Of a stretch of 64,000 bases of DNA, positions 8,801 through 17,446 are shown one piece after another. A model generated the notes under the pieces. That model ran no database searches. It was not told the DNA's origin and saw nothing but the letters and a program-made list of their open reading frames with translations. This DNA is from Agaribacterium haliotis (GTDB lineage: Bacteria; Pseudomonadota; Gammaproteobacteria; Pseudomonadales; Cellvibrionaceae). A program made the position numbers and the translations under genes. Within the stretch, counting starts at the first letter, position 1; each line of letters starts with the position of its first letter. The stretch covers positions 62,001-126,000 of the forward strand of contig NZ_NKQJ01000001.1 in assembly GCF_002312815.1 (NCBI RefSeq), given 5' to 3'.

Positions 8801-8920
8801 ATAGCTATCGCCGTAGTGGTGAAAACTGCCCTCCCAGGGTTGAGACGCGGCAGCGAGACTTGTGTTTGCGCAACACAGCAGTGCAGCCCCGAGCCAAATC
8901 GGGTTACGTAAAAATCGCAT
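5900..8920 (-). CDS. Large modular GH16 beta-agarase/beta-porphyranase-type enzyme
   Basis: The 1006-residue secreted protein has a signal peptide ending near SLAAA, then a GH16 domain (about 55-370). The catalytic EIDVYE motif is close to residue 229, with E-x-D-x-x-E as in clan B enzymes. Features such as NPVRYGYFEVKSR, SSGFWLYGESLEE and LDTETMPDWFGLP fit the agarase/porphyranase part of GH16 better than Aga16B itself. After it come a Big2-type Ig-like domain (about 410-495) and three CBM6-like modules (about 498-632, 715-845 and 872-1005) joined by Ser-Pro-rich linkers. The substrate could be agarose or the sulfated galactan porphyran; sequence alone does not decide. A tandem ALASSG repeat in the first CBM comes from an 18-bp duplication near 7165-7200. 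It is probably secreted with the smaller GH16 enzyme downstream. Confidence 0.88.
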   Translation of the reverse strand: MRFLRNPIWLGAALLCCANTSLAAASQPWEGSFHHYGDSYYDIDGELVVEEYPEPWQVPGNGLSPWDPADAIVRTTPAHEDLPLSDLDNNGGWTLMPELSDEFSANTFDEYHLDGKEAGKWLPNNHVWGGRPPAIFAPKNVKVENDKLHLSTKLDPEVYAHGFWDNWYTGWSTASVQNVNPVRYGYFEVKSRVGIGSSGFWLYGESLEETDYLAHTGNAPGHIKNKLEIDVYEQAGRRPGWAPYYNMNTWAFIHQGQDLEYSDPNSGGTWPAQQNGGHWYAGIDFAADFHVYGLYWGPDYIIWYFDGQPIRKMKNRYFHTPLYLLLDTETMPDWFGLPTVEETAFAHEIEYVRVWTNDATEQNWRGRYFMDPTIRTGDGLNNKAGENRVADFYGGSAAYRAEWGNPVRGSAGPVALTDIRAQASHITVFSDTGAVLVPEFVPANASDKQMNWHSSDEIIATINSSGVITAHKAGSVIFTGTHKALPGQSIEVEATVIMVDYRWDVPLTSFINTGKVGADIEGDPAWGWAIGNAAIVYNTVGDWGEFSIDFGDGGQYFAALSVGSTESSIGAEIYVDGALASSGALASSGDWNTMLTSDLGGVFDVAPGVHTVRVQSAGDSAWQWNGSILHFTKVKGDVSLPSPSPSAEPSASPSMPVVLPSASPSASPLPSPSSSPAPSPSAAPSPSPSPSASPSPSPVPSPSPSQQPGDTETVSFVLQLEDFDSTGGAYGGFETYSVNGSGAINFNQRGDWAEYRVNVERGMSAAACSLTAYVATTQDAAAIEVQVDGEVIAHTVVPNSGDWDAFQALSLGSYCLPAGEHVIRVTGAGNSPSTWEWNGDKLVFTGMYIPSPGSPSPSPLPTPSASPSSSPEAELIVLEAEDFSATGGDYAGFQTYSVNGQGAINYNQRGDWVEYSVNVGAEGYYRFDAYVSTPEQGASLQLSVNGVVSQSLPVASNGSWDQFELTSSSEPQWLSAGQNLIRITSNGSTANAWEWNAERFEFVPLQ

Positions 8921-9721
8921 TAATCACTCCAATCGTTATTATTTGAAAGCAATTAGCATCAGTAAGATCGGAGTACAGCTAAACGTCCGCTACGACTGAA
9001 CAACAGCTAAATTTTTAACCCGTTAAGCGCTAAACAGAGCCGGTGTGCTCACCGAGCCAAGTAACACTTAGTTCCCTAGTTGATTAGCTCCTTCAATGCA
9101 CGATGATTATTAATTTTATTTTTTATCGAGCACCGGCGACGCTAAACCGTCGCAGCCTTTTGACGCAGGTGTTTTAACACCTTTTTGATTTTCTATTCGC
9201 TCGCTGACAACGAGCTTGTTGTTATGGCGCTGGACTATATACCGTTAAAACAGAGCCGCCAAGCATAAAAACAACACTTATTGACATATAAGCGATACTT
9301 AAACTTAAGACTGAGAAGTTCAGTAACAAGGCTTAAGAAAGTTATGTGGCGGTGTTACCGAGCTGATGATTTAACAGACACCTTGGCGCCCTGCATCGAC
9401 TAGGCCAGCCCAAGCACTTAAGCACTTAGCCGTAATGACAACAACAAAACCACAGCACACAACTGCACTGCTAACAGCTCACTCTCAAAAGCAAAGTGCA
9501 CGTTTGAAGCTAAACGTAAGTTTAAATTTAACAACAAGGAAATAAGCGATATATATCAAATGTACCGACAAACAGCGGGAAAATTAGCCAGCGGAAAGAA
9601 AAGACCTCAAGCACAGAGCCCTGCTTGAGGTCAACACACAAGCGTTGTGAAGCCGCCAACTCAAAAGATTGAAAACGTTTTTATTGGCGACTCAAAAAAA
9701 CAAACTTAAAAACCTAAAGAA
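8921..9721. other. 801-bp intergenic region upstream of the large GH16 gene
   Basis: No coding region is supported here. The part near 8920 must hold the promoter of the GH16 gene, but I see no clear -35/-10 pair. On the plus strand two hairpins are followed by T runs: GCGAC...GTCGC near 9136-9152 before TTTT, and AGGTGT-TTTA-ACACCT at 9167-9182 before TTTT. Their orientation would suit a short plus-strand transcript. At 9594-9632 is the terminator of the minus-strand DUF1552 operon. A TGAAAACGTTTTTA motif at 9670-9683 resembles a LacI-type operator but lies in the operon's 3' region. Confidence 0.5.
9594..9632 (-). terminator. Rho-independent terminator after DUF1552 locus A
   Basis: An 11-bp perfect stem, GACCTCAAGCA (9603-9613) with TGCTTGAGGTC (9622-9632), has an 8-nt loop. 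Read on the minus strand it is followed by TTTTCTTT. It lies 90 bp past the stop codon of the DUF1552 gene. Confidence 0.88.
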
Positions 9722-11122
9722 TTAACTTAATAAATCAAGTGTATTGTTTGAAGCAAAGTCCCCAGGCACACCCAGCCCCTTTAATATTGTTTCGTTAAAA
9801 TCATAAGTTGTTCCGGACGCGGACATATTGGCCGCTGAAAACGAGTTTTTAAATTCCGGGCGTTTAGTCGCTAAAATAAACGGCGCATTAGGCGTTGCGT
9901 GGCTCATACCATTGCCCATACAGGTAGTCTGCGCAAAAACCGTTGTTTCAATCAAAGGCTTACCGTCTGGACCACTAACGCTCATTAGCTGCTCAATAAA
10001 ATACACAGGCACCTGGCTCAAATAACGGTGACACTCGACATACGAAATTGGCACACCGGCATCATTGGTATAACCCGCGTGTACCGAGCCGTGCGAATCA
10101 CCGGTAAAACCGCGATAGTGATCAACACCGTGCGTCTTCCACGTACCGGACTCGGCACCGAGCTGCAAGGTCGCCAAGTTAGTCAGGCCACAAGACAGCG
10201 CGGCAATAATAATATCGACCTGCACCTTGCCGTGCTCAAGCATTTTTACGATATCACCGTTCATATAGTGACTGGCATCGGCAATCACCGGTTTACAGCT
10301 TGCCGGGTCAACCGTCGCACCGTTAAGAATATCAGTGATGCGCTTTTCGATTTTCTCCAAAGCCGCCGCGTGTTCATTTAAACGATCGCGCTCATCCATC
10401 GACAACTTGTTTTTCAGCTGCTCCACCGCCCGAACTTGTGCCTGATAAGCTTTTAAATAGGTCGTATCCGGGCCATCGTTATCGCCGCCACCGGCACTAA
10501 AATAATCGTTTAAAGCCACTTGCGGGTCAGACTTAGGTTTGCCAAAAGCACTAATATCCTGACCATCGGGCGCACTGCCCAAAAACACATTTGAAAATGG
10601 CGTGCTGGCACTTAAAACCGGAGCAGCAATCGTATCGCTGGTCGGCTGACCATAAGAGCGCGCCCCAAGTGCTGTGGTCGCGCGGCCGTGACCGGGAACC
10701 ACCGCATCAATTTCACGAAAATTACAAATACTGGCAACTGCAGCATACGGCTCGGTTACCAGGTTCATTTCATTCGCCGATTTTGGCAACCAGTACCCGT
10801 CCGGCGCACCGGAGTTGATATAACAAAAGACCGCACGTTTTGCCTCGTCGTTTGCATGCGCAGTGCGAGCCGCCAGTACCCCTGCAATTGCCGGAAAGGC
10901 TCTTAGCATCGACGCAGAGACACCCGTCTTGCCCATAAACTCTAAAAACTGACGGCGGCTTTTGCGAAAATTATCACCGCGTGCGCGCATGGCTTTTTCA
11001 TTTTTCTTGAAAAAGAACTCGCGCAGGCGCATACCCTTTGCAACTTCTTGTCGCTGCAGCTCATGCAAGGCCTTGTGCTCGTGCTCTTCGTGCTGCAAAA
11101 ACTCTTTTAATTCTTTGTTCAT
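9722..11122 (-). CDS. Tat-exported DUF1552 protein, locus A
   Basis: The 466-residue protein belongs to the DUF1552 family, which is common in planctomycetes, verrucomicrobia and myxobacteria and has distant similarity to the DUF1501/alkaline-phosphatase-like fold. It has a twin-arginine signal: SRRQFLEFMG around R56-R57, a hydrophobic stretch to about 85 and cleavage near AHA90. Unusually, about 53 charged residues precede the twin arginine. The ATG at 11122 is well supported by an AGGA Shine-Dalgarno 7 bp upstream, although an internal ATG at 10990 would give an ordinary Tat leader. Later conserved stretches include VDHYRGFTGDSHGSVHAGY and PVYFIEQLM. The gene is 29 bp downstream of the large cytochrome lipoprotein gene and surely forms an operon with it. 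Function is unknown; folded-state export suggests a cofactor or partner bound before export. Confidence 0.9.
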   Translation of the reverse strand: MNKELKEFLQHEEHEHKALHELQRQEVAKGMRLREFFFKKNEKAMRARGDNFRKSRRQFLEFMGKTGVSASMLRAFPAIAGVLAARTAHANDEAKRAVFCYINSGAPDGYWLPKSANEMNLVTEPYAAVASICNFREIDAVVPGHGRATTALGARSYGQPTSDTIAAPVLSASTPFSNVFLGSAPDGQDISAFGKPKSDPQVALNDYFSAGGGDNDGPDTTYLKAYQAQVRAVEQLKNKLSMDERDRLNEHAAALEKIEKRITDILNGATVDPASCKPVIADASHYMNGDIVKMLEHGKVQVDIIIAALSCGLTNLATLQLGAESGTWKTHGVDHYRGFTGDSHGSVHAGYTNDAGVPISYVECHRYLSQVPVYFIEQLMSVSGPDGKPLIETTVFAQTTCMGNGMSHATPNAPFILATKRPEFKNSFSAANMSASGTTYDFNETILKGLGVPGDFASNNTLDLLS

Positions 11123-11151
11123 GGTTACTTCCTAAAATTAAATTCGCTTTT

Positions 11152-14100
11152 TTAGCGTCGGAAACGAAGCACGTCAGAGAGACTAAGCTGCTTAAGCATC
11201 GCTTTCGGGCTCTTGGCACTGCCAAGCGCTCGTTTTAGATCATCCTGAACACAGAGCATCTGCCCAGCTTCAGAACCGTTTATGGATTTTTCAAAACGCG
11301 TATCGACATCTGAAGGCGCCAATGGCGCGCCCAACGCGTAGCGATAGGTTTTTTGAATTAAGCAGGCATCGACACCGGGTAAATCATTTTCCACCAAAGC
11401 TTTTGACAGCGCTTTTGCACCTTTAAATGCTATGCCTTCACCATTGGCTTTTTCTTCATCGGCTTTTGTTGTATCAATCGCGCCGACAACATTTGCTGAG
11501 TACAAGTGACCGCCATTGTTGACCACGTCAATTTTAATACCGTCGTTGCCGTGAATACCGAGACCGGTCTGCACATAAAAATCATCGACGGTTTTGCGCA
11601 CAAGACCGACATTGTCAAAGTTGTCGATCGCAAACAACGGGTTAATCACTGCGTTGTGGCAAACCGCGCAACCTGTGCCCGGCACATTCGTTTGAATATC
11701 GTAAAACTCCGTGGTGGTTAAATTACCTGTCTCTTCTTTCTGCTGAGCAAGCTCGGCAGCTGCAGTTCGATCGTCACCGTCGTCTAGCTCACCCGGCGAT
11801 GGGATTTGCTGACAAAGCATGTCTTGACGCACGTGCACAGCACGCTGAATCGGAGAGCTGCGATCATCGTGGGCATAAAGCGCCATAAAACCACCCGATG
11901 CAATTAAACCACCGCGCTCAGTACCGACCGTTGAGACTTTTTCAAAGGCCTCGCCAGTGACACCGGCGATACCATAAAAGTCGGCCAACACCTTATTCAC
12001 AAAGGTGAATTCGGCATCAAATAAATCGGTATAAGCAACCGAGTCATCGTAAAAAGCGTGAGAGAAAAGCTGACGAATTTCTTCGGCCATCGCCGCTTTG
12101 ACTTCTGGTGTAAAGCTGTCGTTGCCAAAACGGTTTACCGTTCTAACGCGATCGGTGCCAAACCACAGCGCCGCAAAACGAGCAACCTGTTCACGCCCAA
12201 GATCAGAGTCAATCAAACGATCGACGTGTTTTTCAACTTCTTCTGGATTATTTAGATCGCCGACCAAGGCCGCCTTCATCAAAGCTTTATCTGGTGCCGA
12301 AGCTGTCAGCATATACGACAGCGCTGAAGCGTATTCAAAGTCATCCAAAACATAAGCGTCGCTGTCGGCATCAGCCACTTTCTCTTTAAAGGTTTCGGGG
12401 ATCTCCTTTATTTGCGCCGGCGCAACTTTGACTTCTTGCACAGTAAACTGCCCGCCAAACTCTTCGCCGTTAATTTCCGCTACCGCTTGCGCAGCCATGT
12501 AATACACAGGCCCGGTCACATCTTTAACGTGGAAAGTTAACTCTTCCGGCCCAGGGCCACCAATGGGCTGAGGATCCGTGGTCACTCCGCCACCGCCGAA
12601 ATAAATAGCGGGATAAATGTCCGTCTCAGTTTGCGGGAAGGTGCTGTAATCGATTTTTGGCGTCGCTGTAACGGTAACAATAATTAAATCATTGCCGGTG
12701 AACTGATAACCCGAGTTAGCGGGGCTATTACCTTGCACAACAATCGGCTCGGACGCGGGCTCATAAATAACCTTATCCGGCTCCGAATTAAGTTTTTCTA
12801 AGGTAGCGGCAGAGCTTTCGCCCAACTCAGTGCGATACAAAAATTGAGGTGACATCAGCGCAGAGCGAATCGCCCACTTCAAGCCTATTTCAAGCTTAGT
12901 CGCTTCGCTGATCATTGCGGTGTATTCAGCTTTCTCGTCTTCGCTCAGCGGCCTGCGGAACGCGTAATACGCAAAGTCTTCGATAAAGTTTTTGGCACAA
13001 CTACTGGCTGTCGTACACTGGAACGGCAGCACACCGCCGGTATCAACAGCCCAGTCGGCAATCTCTTTGGCATTGGCGTCATAGGAGTTCACACGAATTT
13101 CACCAATTGCAGAGAAACCGTGGTTCGGCAAGCTGCCAATCTCGTCATCAACCGCAATTTTCGCTGAGGTCGAATAATCGTGAGGCAGCGGCGACTCAAA
13201 CAGCGACTGCAGCGAGTTGTGATACTCAAAGCTGGTTAAAAATTTAAGCGCGCGGCGGCCGTATAAAACCGGATCGTCAAGCGAACACTCTGTCGGCCCA
13301 GTATCAACCGACTGGCCTCGCAAAGACCAAAGGTAAGCGGCGACATCGTCGGCACACTCGTCGACACAGGAAGCGGGGTTGAGCGGCATTTGCTCAGATA
13401 TATAACGGGCCAAGTCCTCAACACTATTGCCGGTATAATTCATACCGTCGTATTTGGCATTTGTCGGGTAGGCAAATTTATTCACATCAATGCGAATACT
13501 GACAGCGCCGGCTTCAAAATAACCGTCTTCATTTGCATCCTGATGGCAAGTGAAACACTGGCCACTGGTGTCTTTTAAGATAGCTTTACCGGCAGCGACA
13601 TCACCGTTAAAGTCGCCCGCAGGTGGCGTCGTAGTCGGCATTGGCGAGGGCAGTAAACTCGGCACCGAGCTAGGCATGGGGCTAGGCTCAGCATCGCTAG
13701 ACCACGAGCGAATATAAACCGCCAAATCGGCCGCACACTGAGCATCACACTGACCCGGTGCAGGCATCCAAGCTTCTAAATAAGCCTCAAGACTGTATGT
13801 TTTACCTGGAACGGAATCTTTTGAATAGGTATACACAGCGCGCGAGGCATCAATGGCTTTAAACGCCGTCGACTGGCCATCGTCACCGTGACAAACCGAG
13901 CAGTTCATTGTCGCATCAAAATACAGAGCCTCACCGCGCTCAATATCACCAACGACGGGCGGCTGGCTTGACGGAAGCGGACTCGGCTCTGGTGCGCTGC
14001 TCGGTACAACGGACGGCTCGGGCTCTGCCGTTGGCATCATCGTCGGTGCCTGGGTCGGCGCCTGAGAAGGTTCGGGCTCCGCAGTGGGTGCAACCGTTGG

Positions 14101-14907
14101 CTGGGCAGAGGGCTGAGGCGCACTGCTGGGCATTGCGCTTGGCCCCGGCGATGGCAGAGGTGGCACAGTTGGCATCGCCGTAGGCATAGCAGAGGGCTCG
14201 GGATTTGGGCTTGGATTGGGATTAGGGTCAAAACTCGGAATAGGATTAGCCGTTGGGCTCACCGTGGGCACAGGGCTTGGCTGCTGCCCCGGGGCAAGTA
14301 CCCAGCTGCGAATATACGCTTCAAGATCTTCAGCACACTGGGCATCACAGCCATTTGGCGCAGTTGAAGGTGGCATCCAGCGCTGCAGATAGGCTTTTAG
14401 GGTATACGCTTTGCCGGGGTCCTTCGTATGAAAATACTCGGTTTTTTTAGCGTCAATTGGCGACGACTCGGCTTGCCCATCTCTACCGTGGCAGCCCATA
14501 CAGGTCAAGCCTGGGTCATTTTCATAAAGCTGACGACCGCGCTCAACATCACCAGTCAAATCGCCAAAACCGTGACCGTTGACAAAAAGTGTCTTTGAGC
14601 TGCTGCTACGACCATCGCTGACAATAAGCTCAACTTCGTACGATAGAGATTCATCAAAAGCCAGACGCCACGTGCGCCCCGCCCCGAGCAGCTCGTCATT
14701 GACGTACCAACTGTAACTCAGCTGCGCAGAGTCAAAGTCAAACGACTTGGACGCGTCCAAAACAAGGTTGTCGCCTTCAATGCGATATTCAAAATCAGCT
14801 GTCGGCGCTTGGTTGGCATTGCTGTCAACCTCTACCCCGCCGCCACAGGCGTACAGCACTACGGATGCTGCAAGCAATACAAGCTTGCGCATGGAAGTCA
14901 AAAACAT
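11152..14907 (-). CDS. Multiheme lipoprotein with DUF1587/1595/1592/1588/1585-type domains, locus A
   Basis: The 1251-residue product begins with a lipoprotein signal ending LYA-C21, then a PKD-like domain (about 30-110). Three c-type heme modules follow, with CXXCH at about 136, 336 and 451, each trailed by Met-Pro and a Cys-x3-Cys pair; they are separated by Pro/Ser/Thr-rich linkers. After that comes the planctomycete-type DUF1587-1595-1592-1588-1585 region, with a fourth CXXCH (CAVCHNAVINP) in its DUF1588 part. About 150 residues of beta-rich sequence (12361-12825) are inserted between the DUF1595 and DUF1592 parts; the locus B paralogue lacks this. The product is predicted to sit on the outer membrane and pass electrons to an unknown partner, perhaps the DUF1552 protein encoded next. 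The ATG at 14907 has an AGGG Shine-Dalgarno; 14892 is an alternative. A LacI-type palindrome lies 56 bp upstream. Confidence 0.88.
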   Translation of the reverse strand: MFLTSMRKLVLLAASVVLYACGGGVEVDSNANQAPTADFEYRIEGDNLVLDASKSFDFDSAQLSYSWYVNDELLGAGRTWRLAFDESLSYEVELIVSDGRSSSSKTLFVNGHGFGDLTGDVERGRQLYENDPGLTCMGCHGRDGQAESSPIDAKKTEYFHTKDPGKAYTLKAYLQRWMPPSTAPNGCDAQCAEDLEAYIRSWVLAPGQQPSPVPTVSPTANPIPSFDPNPNPSPNPEPSAMPTAMPTVPPLPSPGPSAMPSSAPQPSAQPTVAPTAEPEPSQAPTQAPTMMPTAEPEPSVVPSSAPEPSPLPSSQPPVVGDIERGEALYFDATMNCSVCHGDDGQSTAFKAIDASRAVYTYSKDSVPGKTYSLEAYLEAWMPAPGQCDAQCAADLAVYIRSWSSDAEPSPMPSSVPSLLPSPMPTTTPPAGDFNGDVAAGKAILKDTSGQCFTCHQDANEDGYFEAGAVSIRIDVNKFAYPTNAKYDGMNYTGNSVEDLARYISEQMPLNPASCVDECADDVAAYLWSLRGQSVDTGPTECSLDDPVLYGRRALKFLTSFEYHNSLQSLFESPLPHDYSTSAKIAVDDEIGSLPNHGFSAIGEIRVNSYDANAKEIADWAVDTGGVLPFQCTTASSCAKNFIEDFAYYAFRRPLSEDEKAEYTAMISEATKLEIGLKWAIRSALMSPQFLYRTELGESSAATLEKLNSEPDKVIYEPASEPIVVQGNSPANSGYQFTGNDLIIVTVTATPKIDYSTFPQTETDIYPAIYFGGGGVTTDPQPIGGPGPEELTFHVKDVTGPVYYMAAQAVAEINGEEFGGQFTVQEVKVAPAQIKEIPETFKEKVADADSDAYVLDDFEYASALSYMLTASAPDKALMKAALVGDLNNPEEVEKHVDRLIDSDLGREQVARFAALWFGTDRVRTVNRFGNDSFTPEVKAAMAEEIRQLFSHAFYDDSVAYTDLFDAEFTFVNKVLADFYGIAGVTGEAFEKVSTVGTERGGLIASGGFMALYAHDDRSSPIQRAVHVRQDMLCQQIPSPGELDDGDDRTAAAELAQQKEETGNLTTTEFYDIQTNVPGTGCAVCHNAVINPLFAIDNFDNVGLVRKTVDDFYVQTGLGIHGNDGIKIDVVNNGGHLYSANVVGAIDTTKADEEKANGEGIAFKGAKALSKALVENDLPGVDACLIQKTYRYALGAPLAPSDVDTRFEKSINGSEAGQMLCVQDDLKRALGSAKSPKAMLKQLSLSDVLRFRR

Positions 14908-15304
14908 CAGGTCTAAGTCCCTATCATCTCTAAGAAAGGAAATCCGGCCACAAACCCGGAAATGTAAACGTATACAACGCATGCATAATAGCGAGCGAGG
15001 GCCAAGGACTAGAGAGACAGGGTTCACAGTTTTTACAGTGATTACCGATAAGCTGACGAAAGACAGATGCTCAAACCCAGGCTAACTGCTGAAAGAAAAA
15101 AAGCGCGCATCAGCACAATGTCGAATACGAGCAATAAATACAGCCAAACACGCTCTGCCCCGATCAATTAAAAACAGAACCGCACGCAAGCCCTTGCTCT
15201 GAGCATTACAACTCTTACAATTACGCTCCAATTAACAGGCGTGTGCTTTAGCGCTCACAGCGAGCAGCAAGTCAGCGCACCACACCGTTACAAAAGGCCC
15301 CCAG
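14908..15304. other. Divergent intergenic region between locus A and dusA
   Basis: This 397-bp stretch separates the minus-strand cytochrome gene from plus-strand dusA and must contain both promoters. It holds the LacI-type palindrome at 14963-14976. I see no other gene, RNA or convincing -35/-10 pair. Confidence 0.6.
14963..14976. promoter_or_regulatory. Candidate LacI-family operator
   Basis: TGTAAACGTATACA fits the LacI-family half-site pattern TGTNANCG-NTNACA, with the central CG step and both TGT/ACA ends. It lies 56 bp upstream of the locus A lipoprotein start. Sugar-responsive LacI-type repressors commonly use such sites, so carbohydrate control is suggested. No lacI gene lies in the window. 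Confidence 0.5.
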
Positions 15305-16309
15305 GTGAGCGACTCAAGATCCGCAACAAGTGAGCAAACACTATCGAACCCCTGGCGCTTCTGCCTCGCCCCGATGATGGATTGGTCTGACCGTCACTGC
15401 CGCTATCTTTGGCGGCTGATGAGCAAGCAGGCGCGGCTTTACAGTGAAATGGTGGTCACCGGAGCGATTCTGCACGGTGACCGGCAGCGTTTTTTAAACT
15501 TCAATCAAGAAGAGCACCCACTTGCTTTGCAGCTCGGTGGCTCTGACCCACAAGAACTGGCCGAATGTTCCGCCATTGCCGAACAGTGGGGCTATGACGA
15601 GGTAAACCTAAACTGCGGCTGCCCGAGTGACCGGGTGCAAAAAGGCAAGATAGGCGCGGTGCTGATGAAAGAGCCCGAACTGGTAGCCGAGTGTTTTGCC
15701 GCCATGCAACAACGCTGTGCTATTCCCGTCACCGTCAAACACCGCATCGGCGTCGACGATATGGAAGACTACGATGCGCTAAAACACTTTGTTGTTACCG
15801 TCGCCGACGCCGGCTGTCGTACGTTTATTGTGCACGCGCGCAAAGCCTGGCTTAAAGGCCTAAGCCCAAAAGAAAACCGCGAAATCCCGCCGCTTGATTA
15901 CGCTGCCGTTGTGCGTTTGAAACAAGAGCTGCCGCAGCTGAATATTGTTATCAACGGCGGCCTGAACACTATCGAGCAATGCTCGAACTTATTAAGAGAT
16001 TTGGACGGCGTTATGGTTGGGCGCGAGGCTTACAGCAACCCCTACCTGATGGCCAATGTCGACCAGGCGCTATTTGGCAGCAGTGCGGCAATTAAAAGCC
16101 GTATTGAGGTTGCCGAAGCCTACGCCGATTACTGCGAGCGGCAAATTGCCGAAGGCGCGCGCCTGCACCATATGAGCCGCCATGTGCTCGGACTTTTTGC
16201 AGGCCAGCCCGGTGGCCGCCTGTTTCGCCGCTACCTCAGCGAGCACGCGCCCAAGGCCGATGCCAATGCCGATACCCTGCGCGCGGCATTCGCACAGGTG
16301 CGCAGCTGA
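15305..16309 (+). CDS. dusA: tRNA-dihydrouridine(20/20a) synthase
   Basis: The 334-residue FMN enzyme reduces uridines 20/20a in the tRNA D-loop using NADPH. Landmarks are the opening LAPMMDWSDRHCRYLWR, the active-site block NLNCGCPSDRVQKGKIGAVLM (with the catalytic Cys in NCGCPS), the VKHRIGVDD segment and VMVGREAYSNPYLM near the end. These match DusA rather than DusB or DusC. The start is GTG at 15305, supported by an AAAGG Shine-Dalgarno and agreement with family length. It is preceded by a divergent intergenic region and followed by talB after about 200 bp. Confidence 0.93.
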   Translation: MSDSRSATSEQTLSNPWRFCLAPMMDWSDRHCRYLWRLMSKQARLYSEMVVTGAILHGDRQRFLNFNQEEHPLALQLGGSDPQELAECSAIAEQWGYDEVNLNCGCPSDRVQKGKIGAVLMKEPELVAECFAAMQQRCAIPVTVKHRIGVDDMEDYDALKHFVVTVADAGCRTFIVHARKAWLKGLSPKENREIPPLDYAAVVRLKQELPQLNIVINGGLNTIEQCSNLLRDLDGVMVGREAYSNPYLMANVDQALFGSSAAIKSRIEVAEAYADYCERQIAEGARLHHMSRHVLGLFAGQPGGRLFRRYLSEHAPKADANADTLRAAFAQVRS

Positions 16310-16410
16310 AGCATTCTCAGTAAAACCGCCGCAAACGCAGCGTAAACTTAGATAGAAGCCACGCTTATAAGCCTAAAAACCATAGGGCGTAACAAAGCTG
16401 CAGTACTTAT

Positions 16411-16419
16411 TGCTATAAT
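16411..16419 (+). promoter_or_regulatory. Extended -10 promoter of talB
   Basis: TGCTATAAT contains the extended -10 element TG-N-TATAAT. No good -35 is visible, which fits an extended -10 promoter. It lies 91 bp upstream of the talB ATG. Confidence 0.6.
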
Positions 16420-16509
16420 GCGCGCGATTTTTTCGGCGGTTTAAAGGAAGCCTCTTGTGCAGCCGCCTATTTCCTTGCAATAAAGCGCACCAACACTATG
16501 GGGAAAACC

Positions 16510-17445
16510 ATGAGCAATAAACTGGAACAACTGAAGCAGTTTTCAGACGTCGTTGCCGATACCGGCGACATCGAAGCGATCAAGAAATTTAAGCCGCTCG
16601 ACGCAACCACCAACCCTTCCCTGCTTTATAAAGCTGCACAGATGGAACAGTATTCTGGCCTTGTTCAAGACGCTCTGGCGACTTCCGACAATGTTGAAGA
16701 TGCCTCTGACAAGCTGGCCGTTGCCATCGGCGCCGAGATCCTGACCGTTGTTCCCGGCCGCATTTCTACTGAAGTTGATGCGCGACTGTCTTTCGACACC
16801 AAAGCCTCGATCGAAAAAGCCCACAAACTGATCGGCCTGTACGAAGCCGCAGGCATCAGCAAAGACCGTGTTCTGATCAAGCTGGCCTCTACCTGGGAAG
16901 GCATTAAAGCCGCTGAAGTTCTCGAAAAAGAAGGCATCAACTGTAACCTGACTCTGCTGTTTAGCTTCAGCCAGGCCGCTGCCTGTGCCGACGCCGGCGC
17001 GTTTCTGATCTCTCCGTTTGTTGGCCGTATCCTCGACTGGTACAAAAAAGCCACCGGCAAAACCGAATACGACAAGTTTGAAGACCCGGGCGTTCAGTCA
17101 GTCACCAAGATCTACAACTACTACAAACAGCACGGCTACAACACCGTTGTTATGGGCGCGAGCTTCCGCAACACCGGCGAGCTCGAAGCACTGGCCGGCT
17201 GTGACCGCCTGACTATCAGCCCTCAGCTGCTCGGCGAGCTCGAAGCCGACACCGGCAGCCTTGAGCGTATTCTGAGCCCTGAGAACATCACCATGAATAC
17301 TGAAAAGCTGCTTGAAAACGAAGCGGCGTTCCGCTTTTCATTTAATGAAGATCAGATGGCCACTGAAAAACTCAGCGAAGGTATTCGCGGTTTTGTTGCC
17401 GATCAGATCAACCTCGAAAACTACCTGAAAGCCCAAAAGGCCTAA
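16510..17445 (+). CDS. talB: Transaldolase
   Basis: The 311-residue enzyme of the non-oxidative pentose phosphate pathway exchanges a dihydroxyacetone unit between sedoheptulose 7-phosphate and glyceraldehyde 3-phosphate. It aligns with E. coli TalB throughout. The Schiff-base lysine is K124 in VLIKLAST, and D17 in VVADTGD and the [10 protein letters not shown] and [11 protein letters not shown] blocks are all present. The ATG at 16510 is chosen because GGGGA sits 7 bp upstream and the alignment starts there; an in-frame ATG at 16498 is less likely. The TerB-like gene begins 1 bp after the stop, so the two are probably co-translated. Confidence 0.97.
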   Translation: MSNKLEQLKQFSDVVADTGDIEAIKKFKPLDATTNPSLLYKAAQMEQYSGLVQDALATSDNVEDASDKLAVAIGAEILTVVPGRISTEVDARLSFDTKASIEKAHKLIGLYEAAGISKDRVLIKLASTWEGIKAAEVLEKEGINCNLTLLFSFSQAAACADAGAFLISPFVGRILDWYKKATGKTEYDKFEDPGVQSVTKIYNYYKQHGYNTVVMGASFRNTGELEALAGCDRLTISPQLLGELEADTGSLERILSPENITMNTEKLLENEAAFRFSFNEDQMATEKLSEGIRGFVADQINLENYLKAQKA

Positions 17446-17446
17446 G

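Noticed and set aside
9670-9683. TGAAAACGTTTTTA as an operator for the agarases
   Set aside because: It lies in the 3' region of the DUF1552 operon, about 750 bp from the GH16 start and beyond a terminator.
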